From contig CAVSDH010000006.1 in NCBI GenBank assembly GCA_963726765.1, forward strand, positions 62,001-126,000: a DNA stretch of 64,000 bases, given 5' to 3'. Both the position numbers and the translations under genes were made by a program. Below the pieces are notes generated by a model. It did no database searches, had not been told where the DNA came from, and was given only the letters and a program-made list of their open reading frames with translations. Of this stretch, positions 1 through 8,767 are shown piece by piece (positions within the stretch are counted from its first letter, which is position 1; every line of letters starts with the position of its first letter). The stretch comes from CAIWHR01 sp963726765 (GTDB lineage: Bacteria > Pseudomonadota > Gammaproteobacteria > Burkholderiales > Casimicrobiaceae).

Positions 1-393
1 ACACGCGTCCCCGACAAGGGTCCGCGCGCGCTCGCCGGAGACGCCGGCCAGTTTGACGGCGTGTGGAATGTCGCGGTCGAGTGCCCCAAGGCCGACGACG
101 GCGCGTTGGGCTACCGGTATGAATTCATGGCTCAGGTGAAGGATGGCTTGCTTCGGGGAGATCAAGGCACCGAAGGAACCGCGGGCTGGCTAAGGCTTCA
201 GGGGAAGATCGAGGCGGACGGCACCGCCAGATTCGACGCCAAAGGTCTGACCGGCGATCCCAAGTACAACCTCAAGAGCGTGCGAAAAGGCGCGCCTTAC
301 GAATTCCAGGTGGCGGCGCGGTTCGTGGGTTCGCGCGGAACGGGTCTCCGGTTGCAACTGCGGCCCTGCGTTCTCACGTTCGTCAGGCAGTGA
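1..393 (+). CDS. C-terminal part of an unrecognised protein, cut by the window edge
   Basis: The frame is open from the first base and ends with TGA at 391-393. An in-frame GTG at 61 could be a start, but the residues before it (GDAGQFDGVWNV) read smoothly into the rest, so the gene most likely begins outside the window. The visible part has alternating hydrophobic and polar residues of a beta-rich domain and no membrane segment. I do not recognise the family. Its last 11 bases overlap the end of the convergent SMP-30 gene. Confidence 0.5.
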   Translation, partial: TRVPDKGPRALAGDAGQFDGVWNVAVECPKADDGALGYRYEFMAQVKDGLLRGDQGTEGTAGWLRLQGKIEADGTARFDAKGLTGDPKYNLKSVRKGAPYEFQVAARFVGSRGTGLRLQLRPCVLTFVRQ

Positions 394-1321
394 CGCCCCC
401 GCGCGGCGCCGCGCGCGTATTGAGGAACACGGAATACAGCGACGTCGTGGCGCAGATGAACAGCCGGTTGAGCTTCGGACCGCCGAAGCACACGTTGGCC
501 ACCGGTTCCGGAACCAGAATCTTGCCGAGCAGCGCGCCGTCGCCGGCGATGCAGTGCACGCCGTCACCCGCGGACGACCACAGGTTGCCGTGCACATCGA
601 CGCGAAATCCGTCGTACAGTCCGGTCGGGCAGACGGAGAACACCTCGCCGCCCGAAATCGAGCGGCCGTCCGCGGACACCCTGAAGCGCCGCAGGTGGTG
701 CGGCCCGTCCACCCGATGCGTAAGGCCGGTGTCGGCGATGTACAGCAGCGTTTCGTCCGGTGAGAACGCGATCCCGTTGGGCTGCACGAAATCCGAAGCC
801 ACGACGGTGACGCGGCCGTCCGCCGCATCGAGGCGATAGACGTTGCAGCCGCCGATTTCGCCGGGAGCGGCGTCGCCCTCGTAGTCCGAGTCGATGCCGT
901 AGCTCGGGTCGGAGAACCAGACGCTGCCATCGCTCCTGACCACCAGATCGTTGGGCGAGTTGAAGCGCTTGCCCTGGTACCGGTCGGCGAGCACCGTGCG
1001 GTTGCCGTCGAACCCGGTGCGCGACACGCAGCGGCTGCGGTGTTCGCACGAGACGAGGCGACCCTGCAGGTCGACGGTGTGTCCGTTGCTGTTCAGCGCG
1101 GGCTGGCGGAACACCGAGACGCCGCCATCGGTTTCGTCCCAGCGCAGGATCCGGTCGTTCGGAATGTCGGACCAGACCAGGTAACGCCCCGCCGCGAACC
1201 ACGCCGGCCCCTCCGCCCAGCGGCAACCGGTGTAGAGCTTTTCGACATGCACGTAAGGAAGGGCCACGTCGTGAAAGCGCGGGTCGACGACTTCGAAACT
1301 GGACGAGAGCTTGAGACTCAT
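383..1321 (-). CDS. SMP-30/gluconolactonase-family lactonase
   Basis: The product has 312 residues and no signal peptide, so it is probably a cytoplasmic sugar-acid lactone hydrolase with a six-bladed propeller. Family landmarks are visible: the metal-ligand Glu in WAEGPAW (about residue 37), SPNDLVV (122-128), QPNGIAFSPDE (about 185) and the Asp in YDGFRVD (about 238). It is the last gene of the leftward ABC importer operon, 36 bp after the second permease. That position suggests it opens a lactone derived from the imported sugar or sugar acid. The exact substrate cannot be read from the sequence. Confidence 0.85.
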   Translation of the reverse strand: MSLKLSSSFEVVDPRFHDVALPYVHVEKLYTGCRWAEGPAWFAAGRYLVWSDIPNDRILRWDETDGGVSVFRQPALNSNGHTVDLQGRLVSCEHRSRCVSRTGFDGNRTVLADRYQGKRFNSPNDLVVRSDGSVWFSDPSYGIDSDYEGDAAPGEIGGCNVYRLDAADGRVTVVASDFVQPNGIAFSPDETLLYIADTGLTHRVDGPHHLRRFRVSADGRSISGGEVFSVCPTGLYDGFRVDVHGNLWSSAGDGVHCIAGDGALLGKILVPEPVANVCFGGPKLNRLFICATTSLYSVFLNTRAAPRGGVTA

Positions 1322-1357
1322 GATGGCGGACTCCGATCGAGAAGGTGCGGCCGGAGG

Positions 1358-2353
1358 CTAGTCAACATGCCGCCGGCCGCGGCCATAGATCAGCAACATC
1401 GCAATGATCACGACGCCGTAGGTGATGTGGCGGCCGAACTCCTCCATCTGCATCACCGACAGGATCGACTGCAGCAACGTGATCAGGATGACGCCGGCCA
1501 CCGTGCCGAGGTAGCTGCCGCGCCCGCCGAGGATCGATGTTCCGCCGAGCACGACGGCGGCAATCGCCGGCAGGAGATAGGGATCGCCCATTGCCTGTGC
1601 GGCCTTGCTCGCGTAGCCGGCGAGCAGCACTCCGCCGAATGCCGAAAGCCCGCCGGAGATCGCGAATGCCGCCATGACGACCGCGCGGGTACGCGCACCC
1701 GAGAGGTAGGCGGCGCGCTCGCGATTTCCGATGGCGTAAACCGTGCGGCCGAACGTCGTGCGCGTCAGCAGGAAAACGGCAGCGACGCCGACTGCCGCCC
1801 ACACGAGGAGCGCGTTCGGAATGCCCAGCACGCTGTGGCCGGTCGCAATGAAGCGCATCGCCGGCGACGACGAGTCCTGCGGCGAGAAGCCTCCGGTGTG
1901 CACGACCATCAGTCCCTGCGCGACGGCGTTGACGGCCAGCGTGATGACCATCGACGGTATGCGCAGAAATCCGACCCCGAAGCCGCTGACGAGCCCAAAC
2001 GCGATGCCGCAACCGATGCCCACCGGGATCGCCAGCATTTCGCCGAGCGGCCCCCACCCGGTCGCCGCCGTCGCCATCATTCCGCCCGCCGCAACGACCC
2101 ACGGCACCGAAAGGTCGATCTGCCCCAGCAGGATGACGATCATCATGCCGGTCGCGATGACGCCGAGGAAGGACGCAACCTTGAGCTGCTGCAGCAGGTA
2201 TTCCGGGGACAGGAAGCTGCTCGAATACAGGCTGCCGACGAGGAGCACGGCCACGATGCAACCGAACGCCCACGCAATGGCGGGGTCGATGTGCCGGCGT
2301 ATGCCGCCGACGATGCTGCCGGAACGCCCTGCGGCGGCGGGCGCGTCAGCCAT
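1358..2353 (-). CDS. Sugar ABC transporter permease (RbsC/YjfF type)
   Basis: This 331-residue inner-membrane protein has about nine hydrophobic segments and the BPD_transp_2 signatures of ribose/galactose-type permeases, such as GQIDLSVPWVV near residue 75 and AAVVLGGTSILGGRGS near residue 265. It starts at an ATG inside the last codons of the fused ATPase-permease gene (8-bp overlap), so translation is probably coupled. It would pair with the permease half of that fusion to form the membrane channel. Confidence 0.88.
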   Translation of the reverse strand: MADAPAAAGRSGSIVGGIRRHIDPAIAWAFGCIVAVLLVGSLYSSSFLSPEYLLQQLKVASFLGVIATGMMIVILLGQIDLSVPWVVAAGGMMATAATGWGPLGEMLAIPVGIGCGIAFGLVSGFGVGFLRIPSMVITLAVNAVAQGLMVVHTGGFSPQDSSSPAMRFIATGHSVLGIPNALLVWAAVGVAAVFLLTRTTFGRTVYAIGNRERAAYLSGARTRAVVMAAFAISGGLSAFGGVLLAGYASKAAQAMGDPYLLPAIAAVVLGGTSILGGRGSYLGTVAGVILITLLQSILSVMQMEEFGRHITYGVVIIAMLLIYGRGRRHVD

Positions 2354-4868
2354 ACAGGTCGAGCCGGTTGCGAACCCGCAGCAGCCGCGCCGAGCCCAGG
2401 CAGACCGCCACGAAGAGCACGATGCCCTGGAACAGCGGCTGCCACAACGGTTCGACGTTGAACACGAAGAGCAGGTCGCCGATGGTGCGGAACATCAGGG
2501 CGCCGAAGATCGCGCCGACCGCGCTGCCCGAGCCGCCGAAAAGCGATACTCCGCCCAGCACCACCGCGGCAATCGAAAAGAGCGTGTACGCGCCTCCGTT
2601 GGCGGCCGACGCTTCGCCGGTGTACGTGATGAACGTGAGGAAGAGTCCGGCGACCGACGCGAGCAGCCCCGACAGCGTATAGGCGACGAACTTCGCGCGG
2701 CGGATCGGCACGCCCGACATGAATGCCGCGACCTCGGACGATCCGACCGCATACGCCGCGCGACCGACCGCCGAGCGGCGGAACGGCAGCCAGACGACGG
2801 CGACCAGCGCAAGCAGAACTGCGAGGCTCGCCGGCACGCCGCCGGGCAGTTGACCCGTGAGCGCATCGGCGAGCGACGCATTGACGTCGCCGCCGGGAAC
2901 GGGCCGGAGCGCGAGTGCGACTCCATAATAGATCGCGCCGGTGGCGATGGTCGTGACGATCGGCTGCAGCCGTCCATAGATGACGATGATTCCATTGATC
3001 GCGCCGCAGAGGCAGCCGACGAAAAGCACGCCGAGGACGCCGGCCACCGTCATCAGCGGCGTGCCGACGACAATGCCCGATGCGAGGCAATTGGCGAGCA
3101 CCATGACCATGCCGACCGACAGATCGATGCCCGACGTCAGCACGACCAGCGTCTGCGCCATCGCGACGATCGCGAGCAATACGCCCTTGTTCGCGGCGGT
3201 CGTGGCAACGTTGGCGTTGAGACCGGCAGGATGGTTCGTCGCGTAGATCGCGAACATCACGGCGAACGCTGCGAAGGCGAGCAGCGTGCCCTTGTGCTCG
3301 CGCAGTCGGTAGGACCAGTCGCCGTTCACGGCGAGGCCGCCGGCGAGTGGTTTTCCGCTCCGTACCTCGGCTCCGATGTTGAGCGCGCTGCTGACGAGCG
3401 CATGCTCGGTGATCTCGTCGCCCGCCAGCTCGCGCAGAATCGCGCCGTCGTACATCACGAGCACGCGGTCGCAGCAGCCGATGAGCTCGTCGTAGTCGGT
3501 CGAATAGAACAGTATCGCCGCCCCGGCGTCCGCGAGATTTCGCAGCAGCTGGTACATCTCCTGCTTGGTGCCGACGTCGATCCCGCGCGTCGGATCGTTC
3601 AGCAGCAGGATGCGTGGCGCCACCAACAGCCATTTGCCGATCACGAGCTTCTGCTGGTTGCCCCCGGACAACGATGCCGCCGGCATGTCGGTGCCGCCGC
3701 TGCGCACGGCGAGCAACTGCGCGATCCGCTCTACGGCTTCGCGTTCCGCCGCCCTGTCGACGATGCCCCAGCGCGAAAGCTTGCCGAGCGCCGCGAAGGA
3801 CAGATTGTCGCGCACCGACATCGGCAGCATCAGGCCCTCGGTCTTGCGGTCCTCCGGGATCAGCGCCATGCCGATGTCGTCACGCTTGGCAACGTCGGGG
3901 CCGGTGATGGTGACCGGGCGACCGTCGATGCGCACCTCGCCCGTCGTTCCTTTCAGCACCCCGAACAGCGCCAGCAGGAGCTCCCGTTGCCCCTGGCCGT
4001 CGAGCCCGCCGAGGCCGATCACGTCGCCTGCGCTCAGTCGAAGCGAAATGTCGTTCAGGCGGTCGGTCCAGCAGAGATGCCGCACGTCGAGCAGCGGTGT
4101 CGCATCGCCCGGTGCGCGCTTCGTACGCGGCGGAAATGCGGCGTTGTACTCCCGGCCTATCATCAGCTCGACGATCTCGTTGTCCGTCCTGGTTCCCGCG
4201 GCAAAGCTCGCGACGCTGCGACCGTTGCAGAACACCGTGCACTCGTCCGCGAGTTCGGCGATCTCGTGCATTCGGTGGGAAATGTAGACCAGGGCAAGGC
4301 CTTCCGCGCGCAACCGCTTCAGGACGCCGTAGATCCGGGTCACGTCCGCGGCGGCAAGCGCCGACGTCGCTTCGTCGAGGATCAGGATGCGCGGCTTGCG
4401 GGCAAGCGCCTTGGCGATCTCGACCATCTGCCGCCGCGACAGCGACAGGTCCTTGACCAGCGCCAGCGGATGGATGTTGTCGGCGCCGGCGCGAGCGAGC
4501 GCGTCCTCGGCCATGCGGCGCTGCGCCCTGCGGTCGATGAGGCCGTAGCGACACGGCGGATTGCTGATCGCGATGTTGTCGGCCACCGACAGATCGGGAA
4601 TCAACGACAATTCCTGGAAGATGCAGGCGATGCCGGCCGCGTGGGCCGCAGCCGGCGACGCGAACGAGACCGGATGCCCGTCGAGCAGCATCCGGCCTTC
4701 GTCGGGCAGCACAACCCCCGACATGATCTTGATCAGCGTCGACTTGCCGGCACCGTTCTCGCCGAGCACCGCATGGATGCGGCCGGCCTCGATCACCAGC
4801 GCGGCGTCCTCGAGCGCGCGCACTCCGCCGTAGCGCTTCGAGACGCCCTGCATCACGAACAGGCTCAT
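2346..4868 (-). CDS. Fused sugar ABC transporter: double ATPase plus permease in one chain
   Basis: The 840-residue product begins like RbsA/MglA. The first ATPase has Walker A GENGAGKST (about 36-44), a signature segment LSLSRRQ (about 142) and Walker B ILILDEATSAL. The second has a degenerate P-loop (GLGGLDGQGQRE), an intact LSGGNQQ signature and LLLNDPTRGID. From about residue 520 to the end it continues into an RbsC-like permease with GIDLSVGMVMVLAN and AAVVLGGVSLFGGSGS. In most organisms these are separate genes. No stop, frameshift or ribosome site marks the joint, so the fusion looks genuine. Confidence 0.88.
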   Translation of the reverse strand: MSLFVMQGVSKRYGGVRALEDAALVIEAGRIHAVLGENGAGKSTLIKIMSGVVLPDEGRMLLDGHPVSFASPAAAHAAGIACIFQELSLIPDLSVADNIAISNPPCRYGLIDRRAQRRMAEDALARAGADNIHPLALVKDLSLSRRQMVEIAKALARKPRILILDEATSALAAADVTRIYGVLKRLRAEGLALVYISHRMHEIAELADECTVFCNGRSVASFAAGTRTDNEIVELMIGREYNAAFPPRTKRAPGDATPLLDVRHLCWTDRLNDISLRLSAGDVIGLGGLDGQGQRELLLALFGVLKGTTGEVRIDGRPVTITGPDVAKRDDIGMALIPEDRKTEGLMLPMSVRDNLSFAALGKLSRWGIVDRAAEREAVERIAQLLAVRSGGTDMPAASLSGGNQQKLVIGKWLLVAPRILLLNDPTRGIDVGTKQEMYQLLRNLADAGAAILFYSTDYDELIGCCDRVLVMYDGAILRELAGDEITEHALVSSALNIGAEVRSGKPLAGGLAVNGDWSYRLREHKGTLLAFAAFAVMFAIYATNHPAGLNANVATTAANKGVLLAIVAMAQTLVVLTSGIDLSVGMVMVLANCLASGIVVGTPLMTVAGVLGVLFVGCLCGAINGIIVIYGRLQPIVTTIATGAIYYGVALALRPVPGGDVNASLADALTGQLPGGVPASLAVLLALVAVVWLPFRRSAVGRAAYAVGSSEVAAFMSGVPIRRAKFVAYTLSGLLASVAGLFLTFITYTGEASAANGGAYTLFSIAAVVLGGVSLFGGSGSAVGAIFGALMFRTIGDLLFVFNVEPLWQPLFQGIVLFVAVCLGSARLLRVRNRLDLYG

Positions 4869-4904
4869 GATTCGGCGCTGGGGCCGCAGCCCCCGCGCCC
4901 GTGA

Positions 4905-6023
4905 TCACTTGTTCGCTTCGCTCTGCCCCATGATTTCCTGCGCGGTGAAGTTGATGCCGCAGGTCGGGAAGGAGTTGCCGACGAAGAAGTTGTCGCTCTG
5001 CGCGGGATAGAAGTCGGAACCTTCCTTCATGTTCGGGTACTCTGCCTTGGCGAGCGGCAGCTTCACCGACTGCGGCACGACCTTGCCCTCGAGTGCCGCG
5101 ATCGCCGTCTTGATCGCCACGGCAACCTGGGCCGGACCGGTGCCTGCCGACGCGCACTTCAACCCCTGCGCGCCGTACTTGCCGCAGAACTTGCGGAATC
5201 CGTTTTCGGTTTCCCCGCCAAACGGCACGAACGGATGCTTCGCGTCGATCATCGCCTGCACGACCCCGGTGTCCCCGCCCTGGGCGGTGATGGCGTCGAA
5301 TTTCTTGTGGACCGCGATGGCGTCGGCGGTCACCTTCTGCGCCGTCGGGTCGTCCCACTTGCCGATGACTTCGACCGTGTCCCACTTCTTGCCCGAGGCC
5401 TTGAATACCTCCTGGATTCCCTCGTGCCGGTCGCGGTCGACCGAGGTACCGGAAACGCCCCGCACCTCGAGCACCTTGCCGCCATTCGGAACGTTCTTCA
5501 CCAGCCATTCGGCCCAGTACTTGCCGAGCCCCTTCTGGTCGACGTTGACGTTGACCGCTTCCTCGGTGTCGAGGATGTTGTCGAACGCGACGAGGACGAC
5601 GCCTGCATCGTTCGCGCGCTTGATCACCGGCTTGAAGGCCGCCGGATTCTGCGCATTCACCACGATCGCGTCGTAACCGGAGTCGATGAAATTGTTGATC
5701 GCCGCAATCTGCGCGGCGACGTCCTCGCCCGTGGAGACGACCTTGAACTCCTTCAGCTTGGCGGCCACTTCCGGCTGCGCCGCATAGGCCTTGGCGGTCT
5801 TGATCATCTGGATGCGCCAGGTGTTGGCGATGTAACCGTTGGCGAGCGCAATGCGGTACGGCCCCTTTTTCGCGGGATACTGGAACAGCTTGGTGCTGGC
5901 GGCCCACGGCGCGAAGCACTGCGGATCGGAATTGGGCAGCGTCACCACTTTCGGCGGCGCGGCGGTCGCAAGTCCGGCGGCAAGCAGGGTGGTCGCGGCG
6001 GCAACACGGGTGCGGTATGACAT
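4905..6023 (-). CDS. Periplasmic sugar-binding protein of the ABC importer
   Basis: The 372-residue product has an N-terminal signal peptide (hydrophobic stretch about 6-22, cut after TAA or so) and a periplasmic-binding-protein fold of the ribose/galactose class, with IDSGYDAIVVNAQNP, DAGVVLVAFDN and TAQGGDTGVVQAMID. Three Cys near the C-terminal half are uncommon for the family. It starts at ATG with a strong GGAGG seven bases upstream. It is the first gene of the leftward importer operon, 36 bp before the fused ATPase-permease. The ligand is unknown. Confidence 0.88.
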   Translation of the reverse strand: MSYRTRVAAATTLLAAGLATAAPPKVVTLPNSDPQCFAPWAASTKLFQYPAKKGPYRIALANGYIANTWRIQMIKTAKAYAAQPEVAAKLKEFKVVSTGEDVAAQIAAINNFIDSGYDAIVVNAQNPAAFKPVIKRANDAGVVLVAFDNILDTEEAVNVNVDQKGLGKYWAEWLVKNVPNGGKVLEVRGVSGTSVDRDRHEGIQEVFKASGKKWDTVEVIGKWDDPTAQKVTADAIAVHKKFDAITAQGGDTGVVQAMIDAKHPFVPFGGETENGFRKFCGKYGAQGLKCASAGTGPAQVAVAIKTAIAALEGKVVPQSVKLPLAKAEYPNMKEGSDFYPAQSDNFFVGNSFPTCGINFTAQEIMGQSEANK

Positions 6024-6345
6024 CAGAGCCTCCTCTCTCGATTGGGAATCGCCGCTGCCGAGAAAGGCAGCAAGCGCAATTGGCGTCTTGTTGTCAACCG
6101 CGGGCCGACGCCTGACCGGACTCGCGGGAGAATACCGTTGGACTTGCGTTCACACAAATTCCGCGTTGCCGTACACTCCTGCCGAGCCAACGCAGGGACG
6201 GACTCCGACGGCCCACTGAATTGGTGCGGCGCAATGCACCCGTCGCTGCCAATTCGTCCGGTGCCACGTTGGCGACCGACACCATGCGCGAACCACCGAC
6301 CTGCTCGGGGGCAACCGCAATAAGGACGCTGCGAGGGAGCAACGA
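6024..6345. other. Divergent intergenic region
   Basis: This 322-bp stretch separates the leftward importer operon from the rightward aroE. A TTGACA on the minus strand (6097-6092) is a possible -35 box for the importer, but no good -10 follows at 17 bp. A clear Shine-Dalgarno (GGAGG) serves the importer receptor. I see no convincing gene, inverted repeat or terminator here. Confidence 0.5.
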
Positions 6346-7192
6346 GTGACCACCGACCGGAACACCTTCGGAATTGCGGGCCTTCTGGGGTGGCCGGTGG
6401 CGCATTCGCGCTCGCCGGTCATTCACAACCATTGGCTCGGCCACTACGGCATTTCCGGCCGCTACGTGTTGTTTCCCGTGCCGCCCGAAAAACTCGAAGC
6501 CGCGGTGCGCGGCATTGCGGCGCTCGGCCTTCGGGGCTGCAACGTCACCACACCGCACAAGCAGGCGATCTTTCCCCTGCTCGACCGCGTCGACGATCTT
6601 GCGCGCCGGATTGGCGCAGTGAATACGGTCGTCGTGGAGAAGGACGGAACGCTCACCGGTTTCAACAACGACGGAAACGGTTTCATCCAGAGCCTGCGCG
6701 ACGCCGATCCAAATTGGCGTCCCGACAGCGGTCCGATCGTGGTCCTCGGCGCGGGAGGCGCGGCGCGCGCGGTGGTGGCGAGCCTCGCGGCGCAAGGCGC
6801 AACGGAGATTCGACTTGCCAATCGCACGCCGGACAAGGCTCGCGAGATTGCCGAAGCGGTGGGCCGCGTCGTCAAAGTGTTGCCATGGGAACGGCGCGCG
6901 GACGCATTGGAGGGGGCTGCTCCTCCTCGCCAACGCGACGAGCCTCGGCATGTCCGGCAAGCCGCCGCTCGAAATACCGCTCGATCGCCTTCCGAAGCAA
7001 GCGCTGGTCGGCGACCTCATCTACATCCCTCCGGAGACACCCCTGCTCGCGGCCGCGCGAATGCGCGGAAACGTCACCGTCAACGGGCTCGGTTTGCTGC
7101 TCAACCAGGCGCGTCCTGCGTTCAATGCGTGGTTTGGCGTCATGCCCGAGATCACACCCGCGCTGCGGCAGGCGATCGCCGCAACTTTCTAG
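6346..7192 (+). pseudogene. aroE: Shikimate dehydrogenase, interrupted by a one-base frameshift
   Basis: The enzyme reduces 3-dehydroshikimate with NADPH in the aromatic pathway; some paralogues oxidise quinate or shikimate. The N-terminal part shows GWPVAHSRSPVIHN, the catalytic Lys in NVTTPHKQA (about residue 68), NTVVV and the nucleotide loop GAGGAARAV, followed by NRTPDKA. The conserved NATSLGMSG and GLGLLLNQA come in the next frame. The switch falls near 6908-6925 within a GGGGG run, and removing one G restores a normal-length protein (about 281 residues). Either a sequencing insertion or recent inactivation would explain it. The downstream amidohydrolase begins 11 bp after the stop. Confidence 0.8.
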
Positions 7193-7203
7193 GCCCTGGC
7201 GTC

Positions 7204-8040
7204 GTGAACACGCGCATCTTCGAGGAGCCGAAGATCGATTGCCACGTTCACGTGCTCGATCCCGCACGCTTCCCGTACCGCACGGACACGCACTACGCTC
7301 CGGCCGGCCAGGAAATGGGCACCGCGTCGCAGCTCGCGCACGTGATGGCCGCGTACGGCACTCGGCACGCGTTGCTGGTCGGCCCCAACTCGGGCTATGG
7401 AATCGACAATTCCTGCCTGCTCGACACGATCGCGCGCGGCCAGGGGCGCTACAAGGGTGTGGCGGTGGTCGGAAACGACACGAGTGTCGACGAACTGCAG
7501 ACGCTCAAGGACCAAGGCGTCGTCGGCGTTGCGTGGAACGTCACGCACCATGGCGTGGCTTATTACCGCGATGCCGCGCCTCTCCTCGAGAAGCTCGCGG
7601 CGCTCGACATGTTCGTCGACATCCAGGTCGAGCACGACCAACTCCTGTCGATGATGCCGCTGCTCTCCGATGGCGGCGCGCGGGTGCTGGTCGACCACTG
7701 CGGGCGCCCCACCGTCGCCGCCGGACTCGATCAGCCGGGCTTCCGCGCGCTGCTCGATCTCGGCACCAGGGGACGCGCCTTCGTCAAGCTCTCGGGCCTC
7801 GTGAAATTTTCCGGCGAGCCCGCGCTGCACGAGGATGCGTGGCCCTTCGTCGCCGCGCTGGTCGATTCCTTCACGCTCGACCGTTGCCTGTGGGCGTCCG
7901 ACTGGCCCTATCTTCGCGCACCGGCGCGCGTCGACTACGGCGTGCTGCTTCAGCTCGCGCTCGCTCTGTTTCCCGATCCATCGGACCGGCGCAGGCTTTT
8001 GTGGGACAACCCGCGCGAACTGTTCGGGTTCACGTCGTGA
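7204..8040 (+). CDS. Amidohydrolase, 2-pyrone-4,6-dicarboxylate lactonase (LigI)-like
   Basis: This 278-residue protein starts at GTG. Metal-site motifs of the Amidohydro_2 TIM barrel are present: DCHVHVLDP at the N-terminus, VEHDQL and LVDHCGRP in the middle, and the catalytic Asp in WASDWPYLR. The opening motif followed by RFPY and PAGQE resembles LigI, which hydrolyses 2-pyrone-4,6-dicarboxylate in protocatechuate meta-cleavage. It lies directly after aroE and may share its transcript. A role in aromatic or sugar-acid lactone hydrolysis is inferred from family and position. Confidence 0.82.
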   Translation: MNTRIFEEPKIDCHVHVLDPARFPYRTDTHYAPAGQEMGTASQLAHVMAAYGTRHALLVGPNSGYGIDNSCLLDTIARGQGRYKGVAVVGNDTSVDELQTLKDQGVVGVAWNVTHHGVAYYRDAAPLLEKLAALDMFVDIQVEHDQLLSMMPLLSDGGARVLVDHCGRPTVAAGLDQPGFRALLDLGTRGRAFVKLSGLVKFSGEPALHEDAWPFVAALVDSFTLDRCLWASDWPYLRAPARVDYGVLLQLALALFPDPSDRRRLLWDNPRELFGFTS

Positions 8041-8126
8041 ATCGCGGACCCACGGCGAACCGAGGTGCAGCAAGTCCTGGACAATGGTCCCTACGTCGCA
8101 CCGGAGTTCGCATCCCGAGTCAGGTA

Positions 8127-8660
8127 CTACTTGAAAAGTGCGGCGCCTGCCTTGCACGCAAGCTCGTCCTGCGCACCGGTGCCTCCGGAGCATCCGATTG
8201 CCCCAACCAGTTTTCCTCCCTCGATTAGCGGAATTCCGCCTCGCGCCGCGATTACCCCATCGAGCGTCATGAGATAGGTGAAATTACCCTGCTGCACACC
8301 ACTTTCGAAATTCTTGGTTTCGCGGCGAAAGCCTACCGAAGCTCTGGCTTTGTGCTCCGAAATCGGAATCCCGGCAAGGGACGCTCCGTCCATGCGTTGA
8401 AGGGCAACAAGGTTTCCGCCTGAGTCCACCACGGCTACAGTCAATTTCCATTCACGTTTCCTGGCTTCTGCGACGGTTGCCGCAATCGCTGCCTCGGCAC
8501 GTTCGAGCGATACGGGAGTGCCATAGGGCAGATCGAATGGCATTTTGTCCGGCACCACATCAAGCGGATTGGATGCCGGTGTCTGTTGAGCGTGGCTCGG
8601 GCCGGCGAAGAGCGATACCGCAAACAGAACAGCAACGGCAACGAGGCGCATCGATATCAT
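8127..8660 (-). CDS. Exported GlcG/HbpS-family protein
   Basis: The 177-residue product has a signal peptide (about 1-24, ending SHAQQ) and then a GlcG/HbpS domain: VAVVDSGGNLVALQRMDGA, an SEHKARASVGF helix and the glycine-rich IPLIEGGKLVGAIGCSGGTGAQDE. HbpS-type members bind haem or cobalamin; GlcG-type members accompany glycolate and aromatic-acid catabolism. ATG at 8660 has GGAGGA five bases upstream. It follows the TctC-type receptor gene on the same strand (about 107 bp), so the two are probably co-transcribed. Confidence 0.85.
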   Translation of the reverse strand: MISMRLVAVAVLFAVSLFAGPSHAQQTPASNPLDVVPDKMPFDLPYGTPVSLERAEAAIAATVAEARKREWKLTVAVVDSGGNLVALQRMDGASLAGIPISEHKARASVGFRRETKNFESGVQQGNFTYLMTLDGVIAARGGIPLIEGGKLVGAIGCSGGTGAQDELACKAGAALFK

Positions 8661-8767
8661 GGAATTCCTCCTTCTGTTGGTCTACTGCGTTGAAAGACCG
8701 CTTCGCCATCCGACAAGTCGCCTGTCTGCCGCGCCGATCAGATCATGCGTAGATTGCCGCGCTCCGA

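Noticed and set aside
1743..4904. Very long plus-strand open frame opposite the ABC importer genes
   Set aside because: It is rich in Arg, Ala and Gly with no domain, lies fully antisense to well-supported genes, and such shadow frames are expected at this GC content. The same holds for those near 41882-45217, 50160-52250 and 59284-61758.
6346..8040. A genuine AroE-amidohydrolase fusion protein
   Set aside because: The frame joins the two only because of the break in aroE; the middle part is not protein-like and the real AroE end lies in another frame with its own stop at 7190-7192.
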